Assembly (NCBI RefSeq): GCF_000518705.1
Contig: NZ_KI912482.1
Coordinates: forward strand, 77,746 to 123,738
Length of the DNA: 45,993 nt
Reading direction: 5' to 3'
Origin: Shewanella colwelliana ATCC 39565
GTDB lineage: Bacteria; Pseudomonadota; Gammaproteobacteria; Enterobacterales; Shewanellaceae
Shown one piece after another: positions 8,166-16,933 of the stretch. The translations under genes and the position numbers were made by a program. The notes under the pieces were generated by a model. That model saw only the letters and a list, made by a program, of their open reading frames with translations. It searched no databases and was not told where the DNA came from. Numbering within the stretch: the first letter of the stretch is position 1; every line of letters starts with the position of its first letter.

Positions 8166-10120
8166 TGATCCACCTACTGCGTCCTGAATGGCTATTGGCA
8201 CTCCTACCGCTCGCGCTGCTTCTTTTTGTTGCGCGACGCAGTACAGGACAACAATCAAATTGGAACAAATACATTGCACCGCACCTTGCAAAACGGTTAG
8301 TCGGGCACTCATCCAACGCCAAACGTAACGACCTAAAGGTCATCGCTTTTTGCTGGTTGGTAGCAGTTATCGCCCTCTCCGGCCCCGCTTTTACCAAGCA
8401 GAGCTTACCTGTATTTGAAGCCAATCAAGGACGAGTGATCGTCATGGATATGTCGCTGTCGATGTATGCCACAGATCTGGTTCCTAATCGCCTTACCCAA
8501 GCTAAATTTAAGGCCACCGATCTGATTACTGGGCTAAAAGAGGGCGAAACAGGTTTAATCGCGTACGCTGGCGACGCATTCACTATTAGCCCACTGACAC
8601 GAGATAAGGCCACGCTACTAAATTTATTACCCACCTTATCACCGCAAATCATGCCGGTTTTGGGCTCTAACTTACCCGTAGCCCTCACTCAGGCTAAAAC
8701 CCTGCTGAGCCAAGGTGGGCATCTGCGTGGTGACGTCATACTATTAACCGATGGCGTATCAACAACGCAGGTTAATGAAGCTAAAAAAGTATTTGAAAAC
8801 AGCCAATACCGCTTGTCAATTATTGCGCTTGGTAGCAGCCAAGGTGCAGCAATTCGCCCACCCGATGGTCAGTTAATGCGAGATAAAGTCGATCAAGTCG
8901 TGGTCGCTAAAACAGACTACTCGCTATTGAAAGAGATTGCGGTTGATAATGGTGGCAATCTATTCCCTTATCGTGCCGATGGTGAAGACTTAGTTCAGCT
9001 TTATCAGTCGTTAACCCAAAGTCCGTCCAATAAAAAATCGGATCTAGAAGGCGAAATCTGGCAAGATGCTGGGCCTTTTATTGCCCTGCTACTACTGTTA
9101 CCCGCACTGATGAATTTTAGGCATGCTGTCGCAGCTCTGGCCTGTTTACTCTTGTTTACGCCACCAACACCTGTTTACGCCAATAGTTGGCAATCGCCTT
9201 GGCAGACTAATGATCAACGCGCTATGCAAGCCTATGAGCAACAAGATTATCAACAAGCCGCTGCGCTATTTAGCGACCCGAACTGGCAAGGCGCAGCCTT
9301 GTATAGAAACGGACAATATGAAGAAGCGTTAGCGCAGTTTGAACAAGATAATTCCGCCACAGGACTTTACAATCAAGGCAACAGTCTGATGCAATTGCAG
9401 AATTACCAAGCAGCGATAGAAAAATACCAACAGGCACTCAAGAAACAGAGTGATCTTACGGCCGCCAGCGAGAATTTAGCCTTAGCGGAACAACTCGACG
9501 CACAGCAAAAACAGCAGAATCAGCAGAATCAGCAGAATCAGCAGAATCAGCAGAATCAGCAGCAAGATGATCAAAACCAGCAGCAGGATGATCAACAAGG
9601 TAATCAACAAAATGATTCCCAAGGCGAGTCGCAAAATCAGGGCCAGCAAGACCATCAACCCACTGACGAGCAACAGCAGTCAGAGCAGCAGCAATCCTCA
9701 TCGGATCAAAGCCAAAGCCAGGAGGATAATGCCCAGCAACAAGACGCTTCCTCACAGCAATCTAATGAGGCCTCCTCTGCCAATAATGAGGCCCCAATGA
9801 GTGCTGAGCCAGAGACTAAAACGCCTACGACCGCTTCTTCGCCGCAAGATGAGGAAACTGAGCCTGACGATACCTCATCGGCTCAGCAAATGGCAGACGC
9901 CCAACCTCAATCGGCTCCACAAGAGCAGCCCCCATCAGACGCATCCCAAGCCTTGCAAGCGGCTGACGCGCCAGCACCAGATGATTTACCGCTAGAGATG
10001 CAGCGAGCACTCTCATCGGTTATTGATGATCCTCAGGTGCTGCTGCGCAACAAAATGCAATTGGAATACCAAAAACGTCGCCGTCAAGGCCAGACTTCAA
10101 AGGATACCGAACAGTGGTAA
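8165..10120 (+). CDS. VWA and TPR domain membrane protein, BatB/BatC-like
   Basis: The start chosen is ATG 8165, which overlaps the preceding stop (TAATG) and has GGGAGG 4 nt upstream. It gives 651 residues. The order is an N-terminal helix, a VWA domain with MIDAS D95-M-S97-L-S99, a membrane helix near residue 300, TPR-like repeats at about 345-430 (YEQQDYQQAAALF, YRNGQYEEALAQF, LQNYQAAIEKYQQAL), a long Gln/Asp/Ser-rich low-complexity stretch (about 445-610) and a conserved basic tail. It appears to fuse BatB (VWA) and BatC (TPR). The TPR part should be periplasmic. The low-complexity linker contains an in-frame 9-bp repeat array. Confidence 0.88.
   Translation: MIHLLRPEWLLALLPLALLLFVARRSTGQQSNWNKYIAPHLAKRLVGHSSNAKRNDLKVIAFCWLVAVIALSGPAFTKQSLPVFEANQGRVIVMDMSLSMYATDLVPNRLTQAKFKATDLITGLKEGETGLIAYAGDAFTISPLTRDKATLLNLLPTLSPQIMPVLGSNLPVALTQAKTLLSQGGHLRGDVILLTDGVSTTQVNEAKKVFENSQYRLSIIALGSSQGAAIRPPDGQLMRDKVDQVVVAKTDYSLLKEIAVDNGGNLFPYRADGEDLVQLYQSLTQSPSNKKSDLEGEIWQDAGPFIALLLLLPALMNFRHAVAALACLLLFTPPTPVYANSWQSPWQTNDQRAMQAYEQQDYQQAAALFSDPNWQGAALYRNGQYEEALAQFEQDNSATGLYNQGNSLMQLQNYQAAIEKYQQALKKQSDLTAASENLALAEQLDAQQKQQNQQNQQNQQNQQNQQQDDQNQQQDDQQGNQQNDSQGESQNQGQQDHQPTDEQQQSEQQQSSSDQSQSQEDNAQQQDASSQQSNEASSANNEAPMSAEPETKTPTTASSPQDEETEPDDTSSAQQMADAQPQSAPQEQPPSDASQALQAADAPAPDDLPLEMQRALSSVIDDPQVLLRNKMQLEYQKRRRQGQTSKDTEQW
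9512..9556 (+). repeat. Tandem 9-bp repeat (CAGCAGAAT x5) inside the VWA/TPR gene
   Basis: Five exact copies encode Gln-Gln-Asn each. The repeat period is a multiple of three, so gain or loss of copies would change linker length without shifting the frame. Surrounding sequence is also CAG-rich. Confidence 0.95.
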
Positions 10121-11745
10121 TACGCACGCTTTCTATTTTAGCCCTTTTGGCACTATCACTTTCAACTTCCGCCTATGCGCTCACTACGCTGGAAACCTCT
10201 GTAGACCGAAATCCAGCAATAGAAGGTGAGTATTTGGTGCTTAGCATAAAGGCTGATGATGACGTCGATAACGGCAGCTTAGATACCTCTATTCTGCTAA
10301 AAGACTTTATTGTTGGGCGCACCAGTGTGAGCAGAAGTACTCAAATCATGAACTTTGACGCCAGTAAAGAAACCCGCTGGCAAGTGTTGCTCGCCCCCAA
10401 GCGTGCCGGAATCATAGAGATCCCAGCGCTCACCATCAAAGGGGTGAGCTCAGCGCCAATAAAACTCACCGTTAGCGCGCCAGGTAGCCAACCGCAGCAG
10501 ATGAAGAGTCTATTCATCCGCAGCAGCCTCTCATCGGAAGAAGCTTATGTCGGTCAGCTCATTACCTATAAAGTTAAACTCTATCTCGCAGTGGAGTTGC
10601 AGCGTGGCGTACTGAGCGCGCCTAACGTTGAAGGCGCCCAACTCAAACAGCTAGGTGAAGATATTGATACCACCGAGATTTTGGATGGCAGACGTTACCG
10701 AGTCATTGAACGTACCTACAGTATTATTGCCGATACGCCAGGCAAACTTACTCTTTCTGGTGCCAGCTTTTCTGGCGATGTCTTAGTTGAGGCGGCACGC
10801 CGAGGCGGCATGTTCTCCTTTAATGAAAGCCGCCCCATGCAAGCCAAAGCAGCACCAAGCGAAGTGACCATTTACCCCATTCCCAGTGATTATCATGGTA
10901 AATGGTTAGTCAGTGATCTTGTTGTGCTAAAAGAGGATTGGCCTGCCTCGCAAACATTTGAAGTCGGTGTACCTCTCACGCGTAATATCACGCTGTTGGC
11001 GTCAAATACCGATGAAACGAGTCTGCCCGAACTAAGCATTAATCTGCCTGAAGGTTTTAAACAATATCCTGAAAAACCCCAACGTCAAACCTTTGTCAGA
11101 GAAAAGCAGGTCGTGGCGCAGCTGAAACAAATCACTGCTATCGTACCGACACAAGCTGGCAGCTATACCTTGCCAGAAATTAAGGTGCCTTGGTGGAATA
11201 ATCAAACCAATAAGCAGGAGTTCGCCACGCTTCCAGCCCGCACCATTACCGTCAGCAGTTCATCATCAACACCTGAGGTTATTCCCTCAACGGTGGATAC
11301 GACGGCAGCGAAATCTCATGGCTATTGGCAAGTACTAACCGCTATTTTTGCACTGTTATGGCTTTCCACTCTACTACTGTGGCGCCGTCACATCCGTAAA
11401 CTGAAACTTGATCACGTTAGCCCACCTACCACGACTAAGCATAGCCACTCAGAAACGCCGTCAATGCTTGGTATTGAAGCTGCCTGCCGTAGCAGGCAAG
11501 CTGGTGCAATCATCCTGGCGTTACAGCAGCATTTCAGTGCTCAGTTTGCTAACAAAATGACCCTTGCTGAAATAGCAGGCTTAACACCAGCCCTTGGTTC
11601 AGCGATTAAACAGCTACAACAAGCGGCTTATAGTCCAGCCACGCAACATATCGATGGTCAGCAGATCCTCGATGCCGTTAAAAATTGCCCAATGGTTGCC
11701 AGAAAGACGGCAAAAAGTGCACTCAATCCGTTAAATCCTCTCTAA
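10114..11745 (+). CDS. BatD-like protein
   Basis: This 543-residue protein starts at GTG 10114, overlapping the upstream gene by 7 nt, and begins with a clear signal peptide (VIRTLSILALLALSLSTSAYA, cleavage near residue 22). The long beta-rich periplasmic region is BatD-like. A membrane helix near residues 407-425 (VLTAIFALLWLSTLLLW) is followed by a basic cytoplasmic tail of about 115 residues. BatD is a characteristic last member of Bat operons, probably assembling with the two VWA proteins at the membrane. The gene closes the six-gene overlapping cluster, and a long stem-loop follows. Confidence 0.87.
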   Translation: MVIRTLSILALLALSLSTSAYALTTLETSVDRNPAIEGEYLVLSIKADDDVDNGSLDTSILLKDFIVGRTSVSRSTQIMNFDASKETRWQVLLAPKRAGIIEIPALTIKGVSSAPIKLTVSAPGSQPQQMKSLFIRSSLSSEEAYVGQLITYKVKLYLAVELQRGVLSAPNVEGAQLKQLGEDIDTTEILDGRRYRVIERTYSIIADTPGKLTLSGASFSGDVLVEAARRGGMFSFNESRPMQAKAAPSEVTIYPIPSDYHGKWLVSDLVVLKEDWPASQTFEVGVPLTRNITLLASNTDETSLPELSINLPEGFKQYPEKPQRQTFVREKQVVAQLKQITAIVPTQAGSYTLPEIKVPWWNNQTNKQEFATLPARTITVSSSSSTPEVIPSTVDTTAAKSHGYWQVLTAIFALLWLSTLLLWRRHIRKLKLDHVSPPTTTKHSHSETPSMLGIEAACRSRQAGAIILALQQHFSAQFANKMTLAEIAGLTPALGSAIKQLQQAAYSPATQHIDGQQILDAVKNCPMVARKTAKSALNPLNPL

Positions 11746-11765
11746 CAAACTTGCCACATGTTAGC

Positions 11766-11797
11766 CTATCGAGGTAGGGTGAGCCCTACCCCGATAG
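11766..11797. other. Long stem-loop between batD and the sigma factor gene
   Basis: A 14-bp stem with one mismatch pairs 11766-11779 (CTATCGAGGTAGGG) with 11784-11797, with a TGAG loop. There is no T-run on either side, so it is not a typical intrinsic terminator. It may be an mRNA processing or stability element, or an attenuating structure before the sigma factor gene. Confidence 0.7.
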
Positions 11798-11833
11798 CGC
11801 ACATCACTTAGTTATTAATAGAGTGAGTAAAAA

Positions 11834-12397
11834 ATGTTTGGCTTCAAACGAAATAATTTGGCCGATTCCTCGGTCAATAATGACATGCTAAGTAAACAAC
11901 GACGATACGATAGCCTTGTCAGGGCACTTCACGCCGATCTATTCCGCTATGCCTATTGGTTATGCGGTGATAAGCATATCGCTGAAGATATCACCCAAGA
12001 GACGTTTCTTCGCGCCTGGCGCTCGCTTGAATCACTAAAAGACGATAAAGCGGCAAAGGCTTGGTTAATTACCATTTTGCGTAGAGAAAATGCCCGCCGT
12101 TTTGAGCGCAAGCAATTTGACTACTCCGATGTAGAGCAGTCAGAGTTGGCCGACAATGTTTCATTATCAACCGAAGATAATATGGAACAATATCTAGTCA
12201 GACGCCAAATCGCCCGACTCGAAATAGAGTATCGTGAACCCCTTATTTTGCAGGTCATCGGCGGGTTCAGTGGTGAAGAGATTGCAGACATATTGCAGCT
12301 CAATCGCAATACGGTGATGACACGTTTATTTAGAGCTAGGAATCAACTTAAAGAACTTCTCGATCAAGAGCATACAAGAGGGCGCTCTAATGGATGA
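11834..12397 (+). CDS. ECF-type RNA polymerase sigma factor
   Basis: This 187-residue sigma-70 family protein carries region 2 (LFRYAYWLCGDKHIAEDITQ and TFLRAWRSLESLKDDKAAKAWL) and region 4 (the helix-turn-helix in GFSGEEIADILQLNRNTVMT plus RLFRARNQLKELL), with no region 1 or 3. That is the architecture of ECF sigma factors. Its last 8 nt overlap the DUF3379 gene, which encodes the probable anti-sigma factor. Such pairs usually autoregulate, but I could not identify the promoter. The signal sensed is unknown. Confidence 0.93.
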   Translation: MFGFKRNNLADSSVNNDMLSKQRRYDSLVRALHADLFRYAYWLCGDKHIAEDITQETFLRAWRSLESLKDDKAAKAWLITILRRENARRFERKQFDYSDVEQSELADNVSLSTEDNMEQYLVRRQIARLEIEYREPLILQVIGGFSGEEIADILQLNRNTVMTRLFRARNQLKELLDQEHTRGRSNG

Positions 12398-13094
12398 GCT
12401 AAAATTTCGCCGCGAGGCTTATGAAAATCCAAACAATCATGATGACGATTTTTTGTCAGCCATGCGTAGCTCTGATGAGCGACAAGCATTTGTAAAAGAC
12501 CTCAAGCGCTTAGATAGCCAGATAGAGTCAGCGTTAAAAGTCGATGTGCCAGAAGGACTTGAAGCCAAGCTGCTGCTCAATCAACAGCTACATCAACACC
12601 AAGTTCAGCGACGAAAAACCGGTTTCACTATGGCTTTAGTCGCGTCAGTTGCCTTTGTGGCTGGTATCAGTTTTACTCTGTTACGTTTAGGACCTGTGGA
12701 TCTAGGTCAACACGCATTAGCACATGTCTATCATGAGGATATGGCGCTGATAAGTCATGACGATGTCAGCTTTAATACCATCAATACCCAACTGGCTTCA
12801 TTGGGCACGTTGGCTAACGCCAGATTTACCGAGCAGCCAGGCCAAGTGCTATACAGCACTTACTGCGACTTTCAAGGGGTAAAAAGTATTCATCTCGTTA
12901 TGCAAGGTGCCCAAGGTAAAGTCACTCTGTTTATTGTGCCAGTCGAAGATAGAATGATTCTAGATGAAGCTTTTGCCGACAATCGCTACCAGGGCATGGG
13001 CTTTGCCGCAGACAATGCCTATATGTTGTTAGTTGGTGAACACCACGACGACCTCAACAACATTAAAGAAGAAATTAAGCAATCTTTCATCTAA
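12390..13094 (+). CDS. DUF3379 protein, likely membrane anti-sigma factor
   Basis: This 234-residue protein has a charged cytosolic N-terminal region (about 1-70), a single membrane helix at about 74-97 (GFTMALVASVAFVAGISFTL) and a periplasmic C-terminal domain. DUF3379 genes are regularly coupled to ECF sigma genes in Shewanella and Vibrio relatives. The overlap with the sigma gene and the single-pass topology fit an anti-sigma factor, although no ZAS-type His-x3-Cys-x2-Cys motif is visible in the N-terminal region. Anti-sigma activity is inferred, not shown. Confidence 0.8.
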   Translation: MDELKFRREAYENPNNHDDDFLSAMRSSDERQAFVKDLKRLDSQIESALKVDVPEGLEAKLLLNQQLHQHQVQRRKTGFTMALVASVAFVAGISFTLLRLGPVDLGQHALAHVYHEDMALISHDDVSFNTINTQLASLGTLANARFTEQPGQVLYSTYCDFQGVKSIHLVMQGAQGKVTLFIVPVEDRMILDEAFADNRYQGMGFAADNAYMLLVGEHHDDLNNIKEEIKQSFI

Positions 13095-13105
13095 ATGTTC
13101 AACAG

Positions 13106-13133
13106 CCTGTGGTGACCATCCCGTCACCACAGG
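13106..13133. other. Perfect 11-bp stem-loop after the sigma/anti-sigma pair
   Basis: CCTGTGGTGAC (13106-13116) pairs with GTCACCACAGG (13123-13133) around a 6-nt loop. It is placed where a terminator is expected, but no T-tract follows, so it may be a factor-assisted terminator or an mRNA 3' end stabiliser. Confidence 0.7.
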
Positions 13134-13162
13134 TCAGATCTTCATCACATTTCCATACTTTA

Positions 13163-13192
13163 TTGAGCTCCTCATCAAACATCTGCTAGCAT
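13163..13192 (+). promoter_or_regulatory. Possible sigma-70 promoter of putP
   Basis: TTGAGC (13163-13168) and TAGCAT (13187-13192) are spaced by 18 bp, about 40 bp before the putP ATG. The match is moderate and no other evidence is available. Confidence 0.35.
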
Positions 13193-13231
13193 AGCGAGTT
13201 CAAATCAAACATAACAATAAACGGCGCAAGC

Positions 13232-14683
13232 ATGACTATTGAATTACCTATTTTGATCACCTTTTTTGGCTACCTCATCCTTATGATGGGCATTGGCCTT
13301 TGGGCATATAAAGCCACAGACTCTGTCGATGACTATATCTTAGGCGGTCGTTCGATGGGCCCCGCCGTCACCGCATTGAGTGTCGGCGCTTCTGATATGT
13401 CAGGCTGGTTACTGCTGGGTTTGCCAGGTGCCGTATACCTTGGCGGCTTAGGTGAAGCATGGATTGGTATTGGCCTGGTATTCGGGGCTTGGCTAAACTG
13501 GCTATTCGTTGCGAGACGACTCCGTATTTACACTCAATTTGCCGATAACGCACTCACGCTGCCAGATTTCTTTGAAAAGCGCTTCGCTGACAAAAATGGT
13601 CTGTTAAAGCTGGTTTCTGCGATCATGATTTTAGTCTTTTTCACCTTCTATGCCTCTTCGGGTATGGTCGGTGGTGCAATATTGTTTGAGAAAGTCTTTG
13701 GCCTAGATTACACCCTCGCGCTCATCATCGGCTCTGCAATTATCGTCGCCTATACCTTTGTGGGAGGCTTCTTTGCTGTTAGCTGGACAGATTTCTTTCA
13801 AGGTTGCTTGATGCTGGTTGCTCTACTCATTGTGCCTGTGGCGATATTCAGCCAACCTGCAACGCAAAATGGCCTGCACGATCTCGATCCGGCTATGCTA
13901 TCGATGATCAGCGACAATACCACGTTTATCGGTCTTGCTTCACTGCTAGCATGGGGCCTAGGCTATTTTGGCCAACCACATATCTTGTCACGCTTTATGG
14001 CCATAGGTAGTGCCGATGATATCCCTGTTTCACGCCGTATTGCCATGAGTTGGATGGTCGTTGCCCTGATTGGCGCTCTAGCTACTGGCCTGGCAGGCAC
14101 ACTCTATTTTGCTAACGACCCATTGGCTAACCCTGAAACTGTGTTTATCCACCTCGCCCATGCTGCATTTAATCCTTGGATTAGGGGTCTACTTATCGCG
14201 GCTATTTTATCCGCCATCATGAGCACCATCGATTCGCAACTACTGGTCTGTTCAAGTGTGATCACTGAAGACTTCTATAAAAAATGGTTACGGCCAGAAG
14301 CAAGTAGTAAAGAGTTAATGTTAGTAGGCCGTATAGGTGTACTCATCATTGCTGTCATTTCCGGTATCATCGCCCTCAACCCTGAAAGCAGCGTACTGGG
14401 CTTAGTCAGTTACGCATGGGCAGGTTTTGGTGCGGCATTTGGACCAGTGGTGTTATTGTCACTCTTTTGGCGCAGCTATAGCCGTAATGGCGCGGTAGCA
14501 ACCGTGCTCGTTGGAGCTGTCACTGTGGTGCTGTGGAAACAAGCAGAAGGCGGCATATTTGAGCTTTATGAAATATTACCTGGATTTGTGTTTGCAACAC
14601 TTGCAGGGGTTATCGTTAGCAAATTATTTAAACCCTCTGGTGAAATTACTCAGCAATTTGACCAATTCAGCGCCAAGCTTTAA
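13232..14683 (+). CDS. putP: Sodium/proline symporter PutP
   Basis: This 483-residue solute:sodium symporter family protein takes up proline with Na+ across the inner membrane. It has many hydrophobic segments consistent with about 13 transmembrane helices. Family marks are the N-terminal DDYILGGRSMGPAVTALSVGASDMSGWLLLGLPGA segment (sodium and substrate site region of PutP) and AAILSAIMSTIDSQLLVCSS near residue 335. Length is close to E. coli PutP (502). It is monocistronic, with a strong terminator 24 bp after the stop. No putA lies next to it. Confidence 0.93.
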   Translation: MTIELPILITFFGYLILMMGIGLWAYKATDSVDDYILGGRSMGPAVTALSVGASDMSGWLLLGLPGAVYLGGLGEAWIGIGLVFGAWLNWLFVARRLRIYTQFADNALTLPDFFEKRFADKNGLLKLVSAIMILVFFTFYASSGMVGGAILFEKVFGLDYTLALIIGSAIIVAYTFVGGFFAVSWTDFFQGCLMLVALLIVPVAIFSQPATQNGLHDLDPAMLSMISDNTTFIGLASLLAWGLGYFGQPHILSRFMAIGSADDIPVSRRIAMSWMVVALIGALATGLAGTLYFANDPLANPETVFIHLAHAAFNPWIRGLLIAAILSAIMSTIDSQLLVCSSVITEDFYKKWLRPEASSKELMLVGRIGVLIIAVISGIIALNPESSVLGLVSYAWAGFGAAFGPVVLLSLFWRSYSRNGAVATVLVGAVTVVLWKQAEGGIFELYEILPGFVFATLAGVIVSKLFKPSGEITQQFDQFSAKL

Positions 14684-14706
14684 CACTCCAAATTGATTGG
14701 AAACCT

Positions 14707-14737
14707 AAATAGCGTACATGTGTACGCTATTTTTTTA
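14707..14737 (+). terminator. Terminator of putP
   Basis: The perfect 11-bp stem AAATAGCGTAC (14707-14717) / GTACGCTATTT (14722-14732) is followed by T-rich sequence. Confidence 0.92.
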
Positions 14738-15034
14738 CTTTATTTTTTTTACTGAAAAATGTGACATTCACATTCGATTAACGTCAGTCGAAATGTTGCA
14801 AAATGTTAGATTTGGCGCTAGGTAGCGCTTAGCAAGCCTAATTCAAACACATCTCATTTTTCTTTTATATAACAACCACTAAAAGTAACAAATAACCAAC
14901 ATAACTTCACATCTGGTCGGAGTTGTTGAGTCACCAACTCATCCCTACTATGCACATGACTTATAAAATGGACCCCACTGCATGGTAATCACCTTGCGAC
15001 ATAATTGGGGCCAATAATAATAGAGAACACAATA
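14738..15034 (+). promoter_or_regulatory. Gene-free region upstream of fadL
   Basis: About 300 bp without a credible ORF. It contains the FadR-like site listed separately and, overlapping its right end, a short stem (GAGTTG/CAACTC around 14919-14940). A TGTGA-CAT-TCACA element near 14760 has too short a spacer to be called a CRP site. Confidence 0.5.
14911..14927. promoter_or_regulatory. Candidate FadR operator upstream of fadL
   Basis: ATCTGGTCGGAGTTGTT matches the E. coli FadR consensus AGCTGGTCCGAYNTGTT at 13 of the 16 defined positions, with the CTGGTC half intact. It lies about 110 bp before the fadL ATG. FadR control of fadL is known in enteric bacteria; here it is inferred. Confidence 0.55.
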
Positions 15035-16345
15035 ATGAAGCGTTTCAACAAGACACTATTAGCCGTTGCCGTCACTCTTGCGAGTTCACAAACCATGGCA
15101 GCTGGTTTCCAACTTAATAGCCAATCAGCAACAGGGATTGGCCGAGCTTTTGCTGGTGATGCCGTGATTGCAGATAACGCTTCTGTGTTGTCTCGTAACC
15201 CAGCAGCGATGGCATTATTTGATACCAAGCAACTTTCAATGGGCCTAACCTATGCGGATGTTGCAGTTCAGGTTAAAGATGTATACGTCAACTCAAATTT
15301 AGGTGAGCTCCATTACGGTAGCGTTAATGATGCAGCTGAAGCCAAAATCATCCCTAACTTTTATTATGTTAGCCCAGTAAATGACAAGTTTGCCTACGGC
15401 GTGGCGATGTTCAGTAATTTCGGTACAGGTACTGATACAGGCGCTTTATCACAGCCAAAACCAATCCTTGGTGGTACCGCGCAAATTCCCGCTCCAGTTG
15501 ATCTACTAGGTAAAACAGAAGTCACAACCATTAACCTCAACCTCAGTGGTTCATATCGTATCAACGACCACTTCAGTATCGGTGCTGGTGTCGATGTTAT
15601 CTATGGTGAAGGAACTCTAACCCGTTCAGGTGAACTGCCATTAGGGCCTGATGGTGCTTATGTACCAGTTGATCTTGTCGATGTCGAAGCTGACGGCGTG
15701 GCTTTCGGTGGAATTCTTGGTGCTGTATATGAAATCAATGCCGATCACCGTATCGGTGTAAGCTACCGTTTCAGCCCAGATTTTAAAGCCGACGGAACAG
15801 TAAAATATGGTGGGGTTGATTTCCAAGAGATCAACATTCCAATCCCTGATATTTTTCAAGTTGCTGGTTTTCATCAACTAACTGAAAAATTTGCCCTACA
15901 TTACACGGCGCAAATGACAACCTGGGGTGATTTCCATGAGATCACAGTCAATGATCCTGCTGAAGCACAGCTTAAAAAGTATGCGTGGGATGACTCTTGG
16001 TTATTCAGTGTAGGTGGTACTTATACGCTTAACGATAGCTGGACACTGCGTGCAGGTTATATGTTCGATCAAGGTGTCGTTGGTGAAGTGAGCTCTATCT
16101 CTATCCCAGATTCAGACCGTCAATGGTACACCATGGGTGCGACGTACAACCTATCTAAACATACCAGTCTTGATTTCGGCATCGCATTTATTCGCGGTGA
16201 AGAAACGCAGCTAACCGAGCACAGCTCAGTATTAGAACTAATTGGGCAGCAAATGCCGGCATTAGGTAATGATTTAGGCACAGTACATGCGACAACGCTT
16301 TCAAATGCCACCTATTACTCAGTACAGTACAACTACAAGTTCTAA
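15035..16345 (+). CDS. fadL: Outer-membrane long-chain fatty acid transporter FadL
   Basis: Start ATG 15035 (436 residues) gives a clean signal peptide MKRFNKTLLAVAVTLASSQTMA, cleaved before AGFQLNSQSATGIGRAFAGD. That mature N-terminus is the FadL hatch segment, with the conserved NPA motif in SRNPAAMALF. The rest is beta-rich and ends in NYKF, a typical outer-membrane barrel C-terminal aromatic. FadL passes long-chain fatty acids through the outer membrane and so feeds the FadIJ pathway encoded 11 kb away. An upstream in-frame TTG is not used because it would spoil the signal peptide. Confidence 0.94.
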   Translation: MKRFNKTLLAVAVTLASSQTMAAGFQLNSQSATGIGRAFAGDAVIADNASVLSRNPAAMALFDTKQLSMGLTYADVAVQVKDVYVNSNLGELHYGSVNDAAEAKIIPNFYYVSPVNDKFAYGVAMFSNFGTGTDTGALSQPKPILGGTAQIPAPVDLLGKTEVTTINLNLSGSYRINDHFSIGAGVDVIYGEGTLTRSGELPLGPDGAYVPVDLVDVEADGVAFGGILGAVYEINADHRIGVSYRFSPDFKADGTVKYGGVDFQEINIPIPDIFQVAGFHQLTEKFALHYTAQMTTWGDFHEITVNDPAEAQLKKYAWDDSWLFSVGGTYTLNDSWTLRAGYMFDQGVVGEVSSISIPDSDRQWYTMGATYNLSKHTSLDFGIAFIRGEETQLTEHSSVLELIGQQMPALGNDLGTVHATTLSNATYYSVQYNYKF

Positions 16346-16370
16346 GCTTGTAACTCACAGTTAGAACAAC

Positions 16371-16401
16371 AAAAAGCCGTGCTCAATGCACGGCTTTTTT
16401 G
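16371..16401 (+). terminator. Terminator of fadL
   Basis: The stem AAAAAGCCGTGC (16371-16382) / GCACGGCTTTTT (16388-16399) ends in a T-run. Confidence 0.93.
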
Positions 16402-16460
16402 TACTTATCCAAAATATTTCCTACAGTTAATACTACTCGCTCATAAAGACACAAATACAC

Positions 16461-16841
16461 ATGGCCAAAGTAATAGGTTTAGGTGGAATATTCTTTAAAA
16501 GTAAAGATCCTAAGGCTCTCGCGCAGTGGTACAAAAACCATCTGCAACTCCCTGTTGAACCATGGGGTGGCGCGGCATTCTATCTTAACAATCTCGAGCC
16601 CATTGCTGGTAGCAGCTATAGTGTTTGGACGCCAATGTCAGATGATACAGACTATCTTGATCCATCAACTCAGCCTTTCATGTTTAACCTCATTGTTGAC
16701 GACCTCAATGAAGCCTTAGCACAGGTGAAAAATGGTGGTGCTCAGATCATCGCAGAAACCGAAGAGTCGGAGTTTGGTCGGTTCGGTTGGTTTATCGACC
16801 CTGATGGGAATAAAGTGGAGCTCTGGCAGCCTAGCACTTAA
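16461..16841 (+). CDS. VOC family (glyoxalase/bleomycin-resistance fold) protein
   Basis: This 126-residue protein has the paired beta-alpha-beta-beta-beta pattern of the vicinal oxygen chelate fold. It starts GGIFFKSKDPKALAQWYKNHL, and the C-terminal half reads FNLIVDDLNEALAQVKNGGAQII followed by GRFGWFIDPDGNKVELWQP. The final Glu in KVELWQP is the usual metal ligand position; the first-half ligand is less clear. It is probably a cytosolic small-molecule enzyme or binding protein; the substrate cannot be read from the sequence. It sits alone between fadL and the SIMPL gene. Confidence 0.85.
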   Translation: MAKVIGLGGIFFKSKDPKALAQWYKNHLQLPVEPWGGAAFYLNNLEPIAGSSYSVWTPMSDDTDYLDPSTQPFMFNLIVDDLNEALAQVKNGGAQIIAETEESEFGRFGWFIDPDGNKVELWQPST

Positions 16842-16933
16842 TCCCCATCAGTATAAGGCTATAATCAGCTAGATTATTCTATTTAAAAGGAATATGCTGA
16901 TTCACATCTTAACGTTGACTAAGGTAATCCCCC

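Noticed and set aside
9456..9755. Minus-strand ORFs with (ADS)n or poly-Leu repeats
   Set aside because: They are the complementary reading of the CAG-rich linker in the VWA/TPR gene.
11766..11797. Intrinsic terminator of the Bat operon
   Set aside because: Strong stem but no T-tract, so it is reported only as a stem-loop.
14755..14785. CRP-like site TGTGA...TCACA upstream of fadL
   Set aside because: The spacer is 3 bp instead of 6, so it does not fit CRP binding.
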